This document shows positions 34,626 through 44,800 of a DNA stretch of 64,000 bases, one piece after another. The position numbers were made by a program, and so were the translations under genes. The stretch's first letter is position 1. Each line of letters opens with the position of its first letter. The stretch is from Fen-1254 sp963769605 (GTDB lineage Bacteria; Bacteroidota; Ignavibacteria; UBA10030). Where the stretch lies: the NCBI GenBank assembly GCA_963769605.1, contig CAVYML010000009.1, forward strand, positions 124,001 to 188,000, in the 5' to 3' direction. The notes beneath the pieces are model-generated. The model saw only the letters and a list, made by a program, of their open reading frames with translations. It had not been told where the DNA came from and did not search any database.

Positions 34626-35699
34626 TCAGCGAGTTACAACTTTGTATTCCACCCATCTCTCTTCTCCTGGCTTTAAAAGCCGTTGATCAATCCAGTTAAT
34701 ATTAATGACAGCACCTGTTTGCGGCGCTGCCGCTTTTTTTCTTTCAAATGAAATCTTTGTTCCTTCTCCTGCGGCACTTCCTTCGATGTACGTCGTGCCT
34801 TCCGGAATCGGTCCGCTGACGCTCATATTGGCCGCATCATCGGTTCCGATGTTGTCATAATAAATTTTATAGGTCAGCGTATCGCCCGGCATAGTTTTTT
34901 GCTTATCGGGGACAGTCTCAACTGCAATCTTTGCCGCTGCCTTATGCGTTGTTAAATATGCCTGCAAGTTCACAGCCTGCCGGCCGACTGAGCCAGGGAA
35001 GGGAACCGATGTTCCGACAACGTCCAAAGTGAACAATGAAACCGCATGATTCTGTTCAACCTGAAGAGCCGATGTCGTGATGGTAAAGCTTTGCGGTTTC
35101 CCCTTCTTAAACGGCTCGGCAGTAATTTGCCTGGCTTGTTCAACAGCAACGATAAGCGCAGGACGGTCTGTTGTGAGAGGATCTATATTGGAGATCGAAA
35201 ACGTGCGCCCTGACGATTTGAACAGCCCTTCTGCTTTGCCGTAGAATTTTGCATACACTTTGAAAGCTTTTGCCGATTCTAATTTGAAATCGATTCTGAT
35301 CTGTTTTCCGGTTGGAAGATTTGCACTCTCAACGAGTTGAACTTCCCTCGTTAATTTCATATCGCCGTTGTTCCATGTCAACGATTCATTTCCGTAATAT
35401 TCATCCAGCGTTACTTTCTTGATTACGGCATTTGTCGCTGCATCAAATATTTCCATCAACGTCGTTGATGGAAGAGATTGTGCGTTATCGCTATAGAGAA
35501 TGCCGAACCTGCTGTCCGGGTTCTTTGCCGGAAGTTTGTCCAATTTCCCGGCTGCAAACGGAATGATGCCCGCATCCGGATTGCCGCTTAACACAGCCGC
35601 AGCAGAAAGCGTATATCCGGGATAATGGATGCTTACCTGAGCGCTTGCAATGGCTGCGGCCATGAGCAAAAGCGCCATGAGCTTAAAAAATGTTGTCAT
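34626..35699 (-). CDS. Exported protein with one C-terminal DUF11 domain
   Basis: A 357-residue protein with a signal peptide (LLLMAAAIASAQ). The first about 240 residues are a beta-rich region I do not recognise. The last about 110 (VETVPDKQKTMPGDTLTYKIYYDNIG to GEERWVEYKVVTR) are a DUF11 domain with the usual GDTLTY-I-Y-N-G core. GGAG 6 nt before the ATG supports the start. It sits between the two longer DUF11 genes in the same direction and ends the same way as its neighbours, so it may be an assembly partner or minor subunit. Confidence 0.75.
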   Translation of the reverse strand: MTTFFKLMALLLMAAAIASAQVSIHYPGYTLSAAAVLSGNPDAGIIPFAAGKLDKLPAKNPDSRFGILYSDNAQSLPSTTLMEIFDAATNAVIKKVTLDEYYGNESLTWNNGDMKLTREVQLVESANLPTGKQIRIDFKLESAKAFKVYAKFYGKAEGLFKSSGRTFSISNIDPLTTDRPALIVAVEQARQITAEPFKKGKPQSFTITTSALQVEQNHAVSLFTLDVVGTSVPFPGSVGRQAVNLQAYLTTHKAAAKIAVETVPDKQKTMPGDTLTYKIYYDNIGTDDAANMSVSGPIPEGTTYIEGSAAGEGTKISFERKKAAAPQTGAVININWIDQRLLKPGEERWVEYKVVTR

Positions 35700-35711
35700 A
35701 AAAATTCTCCT

Positions 35712-38700
35712 TTATTGAATGACGACTTTAAAAACTATTGTACCCGATTGTCCGGGCGTTACTGTTCCGACATTAATCTGGAGCATGCCTCCGGAATATG
35801 TCGTTGCATCTCCGTCTGCTGCATCGGTCTGCGCCACACCATTAAGCGTGACTGAATTCGCGACGTAATTTGTATTATTTGGGCTCGGATCCGTCAGCGT
35901 CACAAACATCGCATTCGCTGTCCCGGTATTTTTATACGTCATCGTGTACGTAAGTGTATCACCGGGCTTTCCATGACTTTTATCGACTGATTTAGAAACT
36001 GTCATCAACGGATTAACAACTCCGCATATTAATTGAAGCGTTGCACCGGGGCCTCCATTTGCTGCAACTGTATCTTTATAAACGAGACACAATGTGTCCC
36101 CGCCATTCGCATTAAAGGTCACATTCTTGCCGCTTGTCCCTTTTGTTTTTCCGTATGCAGTGGGGATAGTTGCCGCAAATATCCCGGTGTTTATTCCCGT
36201 TTCCGTGAATGTCACGGTATCGACCTGTCCGTTCGAACTTGTATCGCGCAATGTATAGGATTCGGCAACGCTGGCGTTCTTATTTAAATCCTGATCAATA
36301 ACCGTATCGATAATTGACAGGCCGGGTACGATAGATGAACTTCCTTTAAGCTGCGCCGTCGATCCGCCAATGATCGCGGTTTTTCCAACCATCGCTGCAC
36401 CTGGTCCGCCGTTAGATGCAAGTGTGTCGGTATAGAAGAGATAGAGTGTATCGCCTGCTTGAGCATTAAAAGTTATATTCTTCCCGTTTGCGCCTTTCGT
36501 CATTCCGAAGACAGTAGGAACAGATGACGCGAAGACGCCTGTATTCACTCCGGTTTCTGTGAATGTGACCGTATCGATTTGACCGTTTCTGCTCGTATCG
36601 CGCAGCGAATACGTTTCCGCCACCGATGCGTTTCTATTAAGGTCCGCATCTATTAAAGAATCGATTGCCAAAGCGCCCGGTAAAATTGCCGAGCTTACTT
36701 TCAAAACGGCCGTATTTCCACCGATAACAACTGTCTTTGCGTACAGCCAGGCGCTGCCGCCGTTCATTTGTAGTGTATCATAATAGGCAAGTGTGATTGT
36801 ATCGCCGGCTTGTGCGTTGAATTTTACATTCTTTCCGTTTGATCCTTTTGTAACACCAAACGTCGTTGGTATCGAAGCGGTGAAAATGCCGGTGTTCACA
36901 CCGGTTTCTGTAAAGGTTACGGTATCAATTTGTCCGTTCTTGCTTGTATCACGAAGCGTGTACGTTTCTGCAAGTGAAGCATTTCTATTAAGATCGGCAT
37001 CCTTTAACGTATCAAGAATGGTTGTGCCCGGCAGGATTGAAGGCGTTCCGGTCAATGCTGCAGTAGTGCCGCCCTTCACTCCTGTGCCAGCTTTCAAGGT
37101 AAGTCCCGGAGCGCCGTTTGTCGTAACGGTATCGATGTATGTAACAACTAACGAATCGCCCCTCTGAACATTAAAAACTCCGTTATTATTTACTCCTCCC
37201 GTCAAGCCGAATTTAGTATGAGCGTACCCCTGGAATATTCCCGTATTCACACCGGTTTCTGTAACCGTTATTGTTTCCAATTCCTTGGTGACGATGTTCG
37301 AATCGATAACCTGATAACTTTCTGCTAAAGAAGCATTTCTATTTAGATCAGTATCAGACACAGCGATTAAAACGGAATCACCCGGATAAATTGAAGTTTT
37401 ATTCACTGTTAGTGTTCCTGGATGGCCTCCCAGCACGTGCGTCATTGCAGTCAGGAGAGAACCCGCACTGCCGTTTGCCTGCATGGTATCCATATACGAT
37501 ACGCGGAGCGAATCTCCTTGCTGAACATAGATATATCCAATATTGTTTGCTCCGGTAATTACTCCATAACGAGTGCTGACATATCCGGTAAACACGCTGT
37601 CGTTTACACTATTTTCCGTTATAGTGATATCCTGATATTGGTTTGTCACTTTATCGGAATCGCGCACTGAATAACTTTCTATGCCCAACGGATTCTTATT
37701 CAAGTCTTTGTCTTTAACGACAACCTGAATGGAATTCCAAGGATAAATCTGAGCGGTTGCGGCAAGTGATGCTGTATAACCCCCAAGCACCTTTGTTGTC
37801 CAGCTTATTGTTGCACTGGGACCGGATGAAGTGACGGCATCGAAGTACGAAATTCTAAGACTGTCGCCGCTTTTTACGTTAAAGGTGCCGTTGTTGTTTG
37901 TTCCCGCTGTCGTTCCGTATACGGTAGGAATGCTTCCTGTGAACACACCTGTATTAACTCCGGTCTCGGTAAATGTTATGTTTTCCACTTCGCCGGTAAC
38001 TTTATTGGTATCGGCCAGTATATATTTTTCCGCAACCAAAGGATTTCTATTGAGGTCTGCATCCGTCAGTGTGTAGGAAATTGTATTCCCGGGATAGATC
38101 GTTGAAGTCCCCGTAAGAGTCGCCGTATTGCCTGCATTGACTATCGTTTTCCAGACACGAATTTGATTTGCAACTCCAAGTGAATCAAGTGCATCTTTAT
38201 ATAAAATCATTATCGAATCGTTGGGCTGGACATTGATCGTTACATTGTTGAAATTTGTACCGGCAGTAGTGCTGTATTTCGAAATAATCTTTCCCGTAAA
38301 GATACCGGTATTAACGCCGGTCTCCGTGAAGGTTACTGAATCACGTTCGTGCGAACTTTTTGCAGTTACAGAATCAATGACAATACATTTAAGAGTTTGT
38401 ACTGTCGTTGCATTCGTATTCAAATCCTCATCGGCTAACGTGTAGTAAAGAGTATCCGCCGGCAGGATAGAGGATGGACCGGTGATCCTTCCGGTATGAT
38501 TTGCGGATATGTACTGGGAAGTAACGGATGATGTTCTGAATCGCTGGGCATTGATAACCCAGGCAGTATCCCGCATCGTTGAGGTATTGGAAGTATCGAT
38601 TACTTTAAACATCATCGAATCTGCCGCACCGGCTGCCAGCGGCGTAGGAAGCGTCCATGTGAAAATGCCGCCCGTTCCCGTCTTGGCTGCATAAACCACG

Positions 38701-40655
38701 CTCCCTGCATTGACGCTTCCTGAGGTGGAAACGAATCGATACCCGTACGCCGTATCATAGACGACCGTGGTGATCGACGAAGTAAAAGCTGAAAGATTTT
38801 TCACAACTATATGATATGTTGCCGTATCCCCGTACTTGCTTTTGCCGGCGTCAAAATATTTTGAAATGGAAAGATTAGGAGACGGAATAACGGCTACGCT
38901 GAGCTTTTGATTGACGGTTCCAGCCTGGACATGCGCAATATTGGTATATTGAGAATCGCTTGGAATAAACGTTGCGCCGAGAATCACTTTATAAGTTATT
39001 GTATCCGTTGCATTGACAATAATCGAATCGATCGTATTATAGGTAAGTGTATGACTTCCGTTGCCGATTGTTCCTCCCGGAGATGCAGGCGTAATACTGC
39101 CCGCAAGAAGAGTAAATGCCGTTGGGACCGTATCCACGACATTGACGCTCTTTGCAGTATAGTTGCCAACATTTTTTATTGTAAGCGTGTATTTCATCGT
39201 ATCGCCAGCCGCGGGATACGTCTTGGCAGCATTGACGTTCACGCATGTTTTTGTCGATGTGAGGAACAACGGTGTATATATGGTTACGCTGTCTATCGCC
39301 GAATTATTCCATGGGCGGCGGTCGAACTGCGGGCTGGAGACCGTAGCAGTATTGTACATTGTCAACCCTGCCGTGGATGTAATATAATTTGCCGTGACGT
39401 ATGCCGTGATTGCAATTGACGGTATAGCAACATTAGGTGCGTGAGATCCCGCATGCGTAAATTTATAAACCGGTTTTGACGTGCTGTCGACAGTCCATCC
39501 GGAACCAGTGTAAGAAATAAACTGTGCGCTGCTCGGCAGGCTGTCGCGCACGGTAACAGTTCCGGTTGTATCCGGTCCGTTATTCGCAGCAGTGAGCGTG
39601 TACTGAATTTGATTGCCGGCTATAATTCCGCCGTTGTATGCACCGCTCAGAACGGTGTGCGATTTTGTAATCGACATATCCGAATTCGAAGTATCGGAGA
39701 CAGATATGACTTCACAACTCAGCCAGACGGCATCGCCGCCGCTCGAATACACTGAGGTCGCTGTTGTATCGCCGGAGTGTAAATACCTTGTTACGTCATA
39801 GGTATCGATATCGACGCCCCATGTCGTATCGGGCGTAAGCGCGTTGCTAACGGAATTGAACTGATTGTTGACAGGATTTACAGTGTCAGAAAGAATTTGT
39901 CCGTCGAATCCTAAGTTTTCAGAATATCCGTTTAGCGGAGCTGAATTTTCAAGGTCGCCTTCCCAGGTTATATGAGTCAGTTTTCCGTCGACGTGGCTGT
40001 AAGGAACGTAGAAATTGTTTGGGTTGAAAATAATCTCGCTGCCATAGAACGCTTCAAAGCCGTCATAAATATTAATTGTATGCCGGAGTTCGTTGGCACT
40101 CTGGTAGACCACAACCATGCCCCAGCCTCCGCACACGTTTTGGCTTGAGCACCATGGATTGCCTGTGTTGACTGTGAGGCCGGAAAAAGTATATGACCCG
40201 TTCCCTTTCCCTGCGACATAGGTCGTGACATCTGCAAATCCGGAAAACATCATGTTGCCATTGGCAGGATTGGGCGCTGTAAATTGGCGCGATGCAGGAG
40301 CAGTGTAAACTTGCGCGTCCAGATTTACAGTGTAGTCGGAAGTGGTGCCGGATCCGGCCCAATACAAATACGCGCCCACAATCGTAGAACCTGTAGGCAC
40401 ATTGAGGGTATAACTGCTGGACGTTGTTACCGCGCAAGCATTCACCGCATTTGAACTCGTACGTAACGAGCCGCCGATAACGGTGTAGTTCACCAATCCG
40501 GAAAAACTGTTATAGAGTGTGATGGGCGTTTGCGCCTGTAGATATCCCGCGCACAAAATCATGAATGTGCCGGCAAGAATCATCGGCCTGTACAAACGTA
40601 CAAAGATCTTCATCGATGCTTTTGTTGCAATCAATATCGGATGAAGTTTTTTCAT
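35712..40655 (-). CDS. Giant repeat protein: DUF3344-like head, DUF11 domains, seven DxDLNxN repeats
   Basis: About 1,647 residues. The signal peptide is in one of two forms: ATG 40655, or ATG 40613, which gives a textbook signal MKIFVRLYRPMILAGTF. The head (to about residue 320) has VGAYLYWAGSG and IYDGFEAF, resembling DUF3344 surface domains. Several DUF11 domains follow (for example SITKSHTVLSGAYNGGIIAG, TKTCVNVNAAKTYPAAGDTM, ISKYFDAGKSKYGDT). Then come seven tandem repeats and a last DUF11 domain. No anchor is seen. The ORF extends to 40694 but that start would overlap the receiver gene. Confidence 0.8.
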   Translation of the reverse strand: MKKLHPILIATKASMKIFVRLYRPMILAGTFMILCAGYLQAQTPITLYNSFSGLVNYTVIGGSLRTSSNAVNACAVTTSSSYTLNVPTGSTIVGAYLYWAGSGTTSDYTVNLDAQVYTAPASRQFTAPNPANGNMMFSGFADVTTYVAGKGNGSYTFSGLTVNTGNPWCSSQNVCGGWGMVVVYQSANELRHTINIYDGFEAFYGSEIIFNPNNFYVPYSHVDGKLTHITWEGDLENSAPLNGYSENLGFDGQILSDTVNPVNNQFNSVSNALTPDTTWGVDIDTYDVTRYLHSGDTTATSVYSSGGDAVWLSCEVISVSDTSNSDMSITKSHTVLSGAYNGGIIAGNQIQYTLTAANNGPDTTGTVTVRDSLPSSAQFISYTGSGWTVDSTSKPVYKFTHAGSHAPNVAIPSIAITAYVTANYITSTAGLTMYNTATVSSPQFDRRPWNNSAIDSVTIYTPLFLTSTKTCVNVNAAKTYPAAGDTMKYTLTIKNVGNYTAKSVNVVDTVPTAFTLLAGSITPASPGGTIGNGSHTLTYNTIDSIIVNATDTITYKVILGATFIPSDSQYTNIAHVQAGTVNQKLSVAVIPSPNLSISKYFDAGKSKYGDTATYHIVVKNLSAFTSSITTVVYDTAYGYRFVSTSGSVNAGSVVYAAKTGTGGIFTWTLPTPLAAGAADSMMFKVIDTSNTSTMRDTAWVINAQRFRTSSVTSQYISANHTGRITGPSSILPADTLYYTLADEDLNTNATTVQTLKCIVIDSVTAKSSHERDSVTFTETGVNTGIFTGKIISKYSTTAGTNFNNVTINVQPNDSIMILYKDALDSLGVANQIRVWKTIVNAGNTATLTGTSTIYPGNTISYTLTDADLNRNPLVAEKYILADTNKVTGEVENITFTETGVNTGVFTGSIPTVYGTTAGTNNNGTFNVKSGDSLRISYFDAVTSSGPSATISWTTKVLGGYTASLAATAQIYPWNSIQVVVKDKDLNKNPLGIESYSVRDSDKVTNQYQDITITENSVNDSVFTGYVSTRYGVITGANNIGYIYVQQGDSLRVSYMDTMQANGSAGSLLTAMTHVLGGHPGTLTVNKTSIYPGDSVLIAVSDTDLNRNASLAESYQVIDSNIVTKELETITVTETGVNTGIFQGYAHTKFGLTGGVNNNGVFNVQRGDSLVVTYIDTVTTNGAPGLTLKAGTGVKGGTTAALTGTPSILPGTTILDTLKDADLNRNASLAETYTLRDTSKNGQIDTVTFTETGVNTGIFTASIPTTFGVTKGSNGKNVKFNAQAGDTITLAYYDTLQMNGGSAWLYAKTVVIGGNTAVLKVSSAILPGALAIDSLIDADLNRNASVAETYSLRDTSRNGQIDTVTFTETGVNTGVFASSVPTVFGMTKGANGKNITFNAQAGDTLYLFYTDTLASNGGPGAAMVGKTAIIGGSTAQLKGSSSIVPGLSIIDTVIDQDLNKNASVAESYTLRDTSSNGQVDTVTFTETGINTGIFAATIPTAYGKTKGTSGKNVTFNANGGDTLCLVYKDTVAANGGPGATLQLICGVVNPLMTVSKSVDKSHGKPGDTLTYTMTYKNTGTANAMFVTLTDPSPNNTNYVANSVTLNGVAQTDAADGDATTYSGGMLQINVGTVTPGQSGTIVFKVVIQ
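36020..38490 (-). repeat. Seven tandem protein repeats of about 118 residues
   Basis: Each unit reads: S-I-x-PG, then D-x-DLN-x-N, an S/Y-x-x-x-DS core, TFTETGVNTGIFTG, a short G-rich turn (TKGSNGKNV), then GDT-x-x-x-Y-DT and an NGG-PG end. The last three units (R5-R7) are nearest to each other (ETYTLRDTSKNGQIDTVTF and close variants), suggesting recent duplication, while R1-R4 have diverged. The acidic DxDLNxN loop looks able to bind calcium; this is inferred. Confidence 0.85.
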
Positions 40656-40677
40656 GAGTGAGAAAGTAAAATCCTTT

Positions 40678-41025
40678 TTATTTGTGTGAAACAATGTTCT
40701 TCAGATCTAAAAGATTTTCTTGGAGCACGGCTCGCTCCGCACCCGACGCTCTCGCCTCCACGTCTATTTCCGGATCATTATAGGGCGACATGAGAACGAC
40801 GCGTGCATCCGGATGAACGGTCTTTATTTGTTTTGTTACTGTGAAGGCGTTCTTTTTTTTCATCTGTGTGTCCATTAAAACACAATCTGGTTTGAATTTT
40901 TTATATGCCTTCATAACATCGACGCCGCCGGTGCATTCATATATCTTATCGTAATATCCGTGCAGCAAATCGACGAGAAGCTTCCGAAATTGTGAACTGT
41001 CTTCAACAATGAGCAATCGTTTCAT
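40678..41025 (-). CDS. Stand-alone receiver domain with the conserved lysine replaced
   Basis: A 115-residue single CheY-like domain. The acidic pair is in IVEDS, the phosphorylatable Asp52 is in LMDTQM, and Ser80 is in LMSPYND. The lysine that normally follows in Y-V-x-K-E is glutamine here (VLQEN, Gln102). Phosphorylation chemistry may therefore be altered, or the domain may act unphosphorylated. AAAGG 6 nt before ATG 41025 decides the start over TTG 41031. It is the first gene after the two-component pair and directly precedes the surface-protein genes. Confidence 0.82.
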   Translation of the reverse strand: MKRLLIVEDSSQFRKLLVDLLHGYYDKIYECTGGVDVMKAYKKFKPDCVLMDTQMKKKNAFTVTKQIKTVHPDARVVLMSPYNDPEIDVEARASGAERAVLQENLLDLKNIVSHK

Positions 41026-41118
41026 AGACAACCTTTCTTCCTGCGCATACTTCGCACTTCAAAATCATTATATTCGATGAAATGCAACATAGGAATGGAC
41101 GCACAGAACAACAGATTT

Positions 41119-41142
41119 ACACACTTAGGAACCTAAGTGTGT
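41119..41142. promoter_or_regulatory. Perfect palindrome upstream of the receiver and surface genes
   Basis: ACACACTTAGG (41119-41129), AA, CCTAAGTGTGT (41132-41142). It lies in the only sizeable gap of the locus, about 95 nt upstream of the receiver start, and on the plus side is followed by a T-rich run. It could be an operator for the NarL-type regulator or a terminator hairpin for it. Confidence 0.55.
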
Positions 41143-41220
41143 CTACCTATTTTTTCGATTTTTCTGGAAAGAAAAAAATGAAAGGATGAGGCTGCAATAA
41201 AAGGAGAAAAGCCTCAGTAC

Positions 41221-41877
41221 TTAAAGAAGGGACTTATGTTCAATTGCAAATTTCAAGAGCGAATGACTTCCATGGATATCTAATTTATTGCAAATATTCG
41301 AACGGTGATTTTCGATCGTACGATAACTGACGTGCAGCGTGAGAGCGATTTCTTTGCTCGTTTTATTTTCGGCAATGAACCGCAAAACTTTTTTTTCTGT
41401 TACCGTAAGATCTTCCATCCTCGGTTTTCTTCGGATAAGAACGCGCGCACGGTCGTTGCGATTGACTAAGAGTTCGGAAATTGCAGGGCTGATAAAATGA
41501 TGACCTGCCACAACTGTCTTCACGCTCATCGTAATATCGCTCACGGCGCATTCTTTTAACACATATCCTTTGACGCCGAGACTCATCGCTTCATTAAACA
41601 TATCTTCGTCTTTATACATTGTTAAGAAAATAACTTCAACGGGGAGATTTCTTTTTTGAATGTCCCTTGCTACTTCCAGACCTGTCTTACGGGGCATTTC
41701 GATATCGAGCACAATGGCAGCCGGCTTGAGTTCTTCGATCAGTTCGAGCGCTTCAACTCCGTCTTGAGCCTCGCCCACAATTTCAAGTTCATGATCTATT
41801 TCAATTGCCTGCCGCAAACCTTTACGAAAAATCGGATGATCGTCCGCTATAATAATTTTAATTTTCTCTTTATTCAT
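41221..41877 (-). CDS. NarL/LuxR-type response regulator
   Basis: A 218-residue regulator. The receiver domain has IIADDHPIFRKGL, phospho-acceptor Asp in VLDIEMP, Thr in FLTMYKDED and Lys in YVLKECAV. The C-terminal LuxR helix-turn-helix is LTVTEKKVLRFIAENKTSKEIA-LTLHVSYRTIENHRSNICNKL. The start ATG 41877 follows GAGGG and is 1 nt after the TGA of the histidine kinase gene, so the two are a cognate pair. It is likely to control the surface genes downstream, by position. Confidence 0.92.
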   Translation of the reverse strand: MNKEKIKIIIADDHPIFRKGLRQAIEIDHELEIVGEAQDGVEALELIEELKPAAIVLDIEMPRKTGLEVARDIQKRNLPVEVIFLTMYKDEDMFNEAMSLGVKGYVLKECAVSDITMSVKTVVAGHHFISPAISELLVNRNDRARVLIRRKPRMEDLTVTEKKVLRFIAENKTSKEIALTLHVSYRTIENHRSNICNKLDIHGSHSLLKFAIEHKSLL

Positions 41878-41878
41878 G

Positions 41879-44800
41879 TCAGTTCCCTCGTAATAATATT
41901 TCAATTCGGAGCGTTGTTCCCTTGCCGGGGAGCGAATGAAGCTCAAACGTCCCGCCCAATATTCTTATATGTTCCGCCATACTCTGGAATTCGATACCTC
42001 TGCGCTCCTGCGATTTTTTCCGTCTCTTTGCAGTCATAAATCCTGGTCCATCGTCGAAAACTTCAATAACGATGTACGGTTTCTTGAAGAGCACGGACAT
42101 TCTGCATTCATTTGCTTTCGCATGTTTGGAAACATTTCCTACGCATTCCTGAACGATCCGGTACAGATGAATTTGCCATTCCTTCGGTACAACTTCATTT
42201 ATTTCGTCGATATGGACATCGAATTTCGTGGAAGATACTTTTGCAATACGCGTTGTAATCGACTCGAGCGCTTTTTTCAGCCCGAGTTGATCAATCTGGT
42301 ACGGACGAAGATTATACGATATCTCCCGTGTTTGATCGATCGCATGAGAAGCGGCAGACGATATCTCCTCCATTTGTTCAAGAATGTTTTTTTTCTTCGG
42401 TTCCTGAAGCGCCAGCAGAGCCCTGTTTTTGATAATTAATAGTTCCTGTCCGATGCTGTCATGGAGCTCCGACGAGATAATCCTTCGTTCCTGTTCTACA
42501 GAGTCTATCAATTTTCTTGAGAATTCCAAGTGTTCCAATTCCTTTTGAAGCCGTATTCTCTTTCTTTGGTAGTAGAGGAGAAAACCGCTGAGCACGACGA
42601 TGAAAAAAACGGAACCGCGGAATTTCCACGTTCCCCACCATGGCGGCGGAACGGTCATATCAACCATCGCGCCCGTTTCATTCCACAGACCGTTGTTTGC
42701 AGCTATGACCTGAAATCGATAATCGCCCGGCGGCAGTCCGGAGTAAAATGCCGACCGCCGCTGCCCTGCAACGACCCAATCGTTTTGCAGTCCCTCTAAT
42801 CTGAATTTGAATACCATGTGTTGATAATCCGAAAAGCTCAGCGCCGTATATTGAATTTCTATATGTTGATTTCCATAAGGAATTATTATTTTCGGTCCGG
42901 TCGAATATTCCTTTTGATTGACAATAACCCGTTCGATGTGAACAGGAGGAACGTGCGCATCTGTAATGGACGCGCTGGCAAGCGGTAATATTGCAAGTCC
43001 TTTGACTGTTGGAAATAAAATACGGTCATCCTTAGTCTTCCACGCAGCGGGCTGGAAACCGCCGTTTGTTTCATCGCTTAGTAAGCCTTCTTCAATACCG
43101 TATGCCGTACAATAAATTTCCGAAATCCGGTCATTGATATAATCGACCAGCATCCGGCGGTTTACGCAATAAATTCCCCGGTTACAGGTCATCCAAAAGC
43201 AGCCTTTGCCGTCATCGACGATAGCAGAAACGACATTATCGAACAAGCCGTTCTTTGTTGTTATCGCCTTAAAAATACCTTCCGAATACGACAACAATCC
43301 GCCCCCGTATGTGCCGATCCAAAGGATCCCGTCCGAATCCCTGTAAATCGATCTTACATAATTATTTGTTAACCCGTCTGCTATAGTATAGTTTGTAAAC
43401 CTGCCTTTGACAAAATGCGAAAGTCCTCCCAGCGTACCGATCCATAATGAGCTGTCATGATCTTCATAAATATAGCTGATATTGTCGTTGACCAATCCGT
43501 CTTTGTGAGTGTACGATGTAAACGTTCCTTTGCGATAGACATCAAGACCGCCGCCGTTCGTTCCGATCCAAAGATTACCTGTTCGATCGGCTTTGAGGGC
43601 GAGGATAATATTATTTGTCAATCCGTTCCGGTCGTTAAAGACCTTGATGTCGTTTCCTTTCAAGTAATAGAGCCCGTCGCCGTACGTTCCGACCCAAATA
43701 CCGCCTTGCCGATCCTCCGCAAGCGACCATACACAGACAGGCGGAGCCTGTCGACGCAAAGGTATCCATGATATTTTACCGTCCGGAAAAATTTTATTAA
43801 GTCCCCCGCAATTTGTACCGACCCAGATATTGCCTTTCGTATCTTCCATGACAGGCTCGATAATTTCATTGGAAAGGCCCTGGTCGGTTGAAATAATTGA
43901 AATCTTTTTTTCCTTGATCTGGATCAACCCATTCCCCTCGGTACCGAACCAGCGATTTCCCTCACCATCGATAAACGCACAACGGATATGAAAGCCGTTC
44001 TTGCCGTTAGGCAGAGCATACGATGTGAATTGAGATTTTGAAAATTCCCGGCCCCCGTCAAAGAGTCCTCCATCAATCGACCCGAGCCAAAAACAATGGA
44101 GGCTGTCTTCAATCATACGTTCATATTCCCGTTTAATGCGGAACGACATAGAATATTTTGTTTGAGAGACCGAATGATCCGTTGCAGCACCTATATTCTG
44201 TCCATCGCGGAACCATAATCTTTTTTCGTGATCTTCGCAGAGAAAAACATGAGCGCCGAATCTATTCTGTGTGCGAAAAACCACCTTCTCAAAATTTCCA
44301 TTCTCTGCTTTTCTATAGACACCCCCGCCTATATTAGCCCACAGAATACCTTGAGAATCTTTAAAGAGAGAGTAGACCCAGCGGTGATCCTGCGGCGCCT
44401 GCAGCGGTTCGTGCCGGATTGAATCGTGAAAGATGCTTTGTATTCCGTTCCGTGTTCCGATCCAGACTCGTCCCGATCGATCTGCACATAATGCCGTAAT
44501 TACTTCATCGTCGAGTCCGTCGGCTCCCGTAAAATTTCTGATGGAGTCGTTCCGGAAACGCGCCAATCCTCCTCCTTCTGATCCAATCCACAACGTTTGC
44601 TGATCGTCGAAGAGAAGGGAAAGAATTCGATTCGACAGCATTTTATTGTCGATGACATCGATATGTGCAAATTTTACTCCGTCGAATTTTACCAGCCCGC
44701 TGAATGTTCCGAGGATTAAATAGCCTTCCCGGTCCTGGGCAATGGCATTGACGGAGTTCTGCGGCAAACCTTTCGTCGTCGTCCATTGATTGAGGATATA

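Noticed and set aside
36020..38490. Long direct repeats read as a CRISPR or mobile repeat
   Set aside because: The about 354-nt period is in frame within one gene and diverges as protein repeats do.
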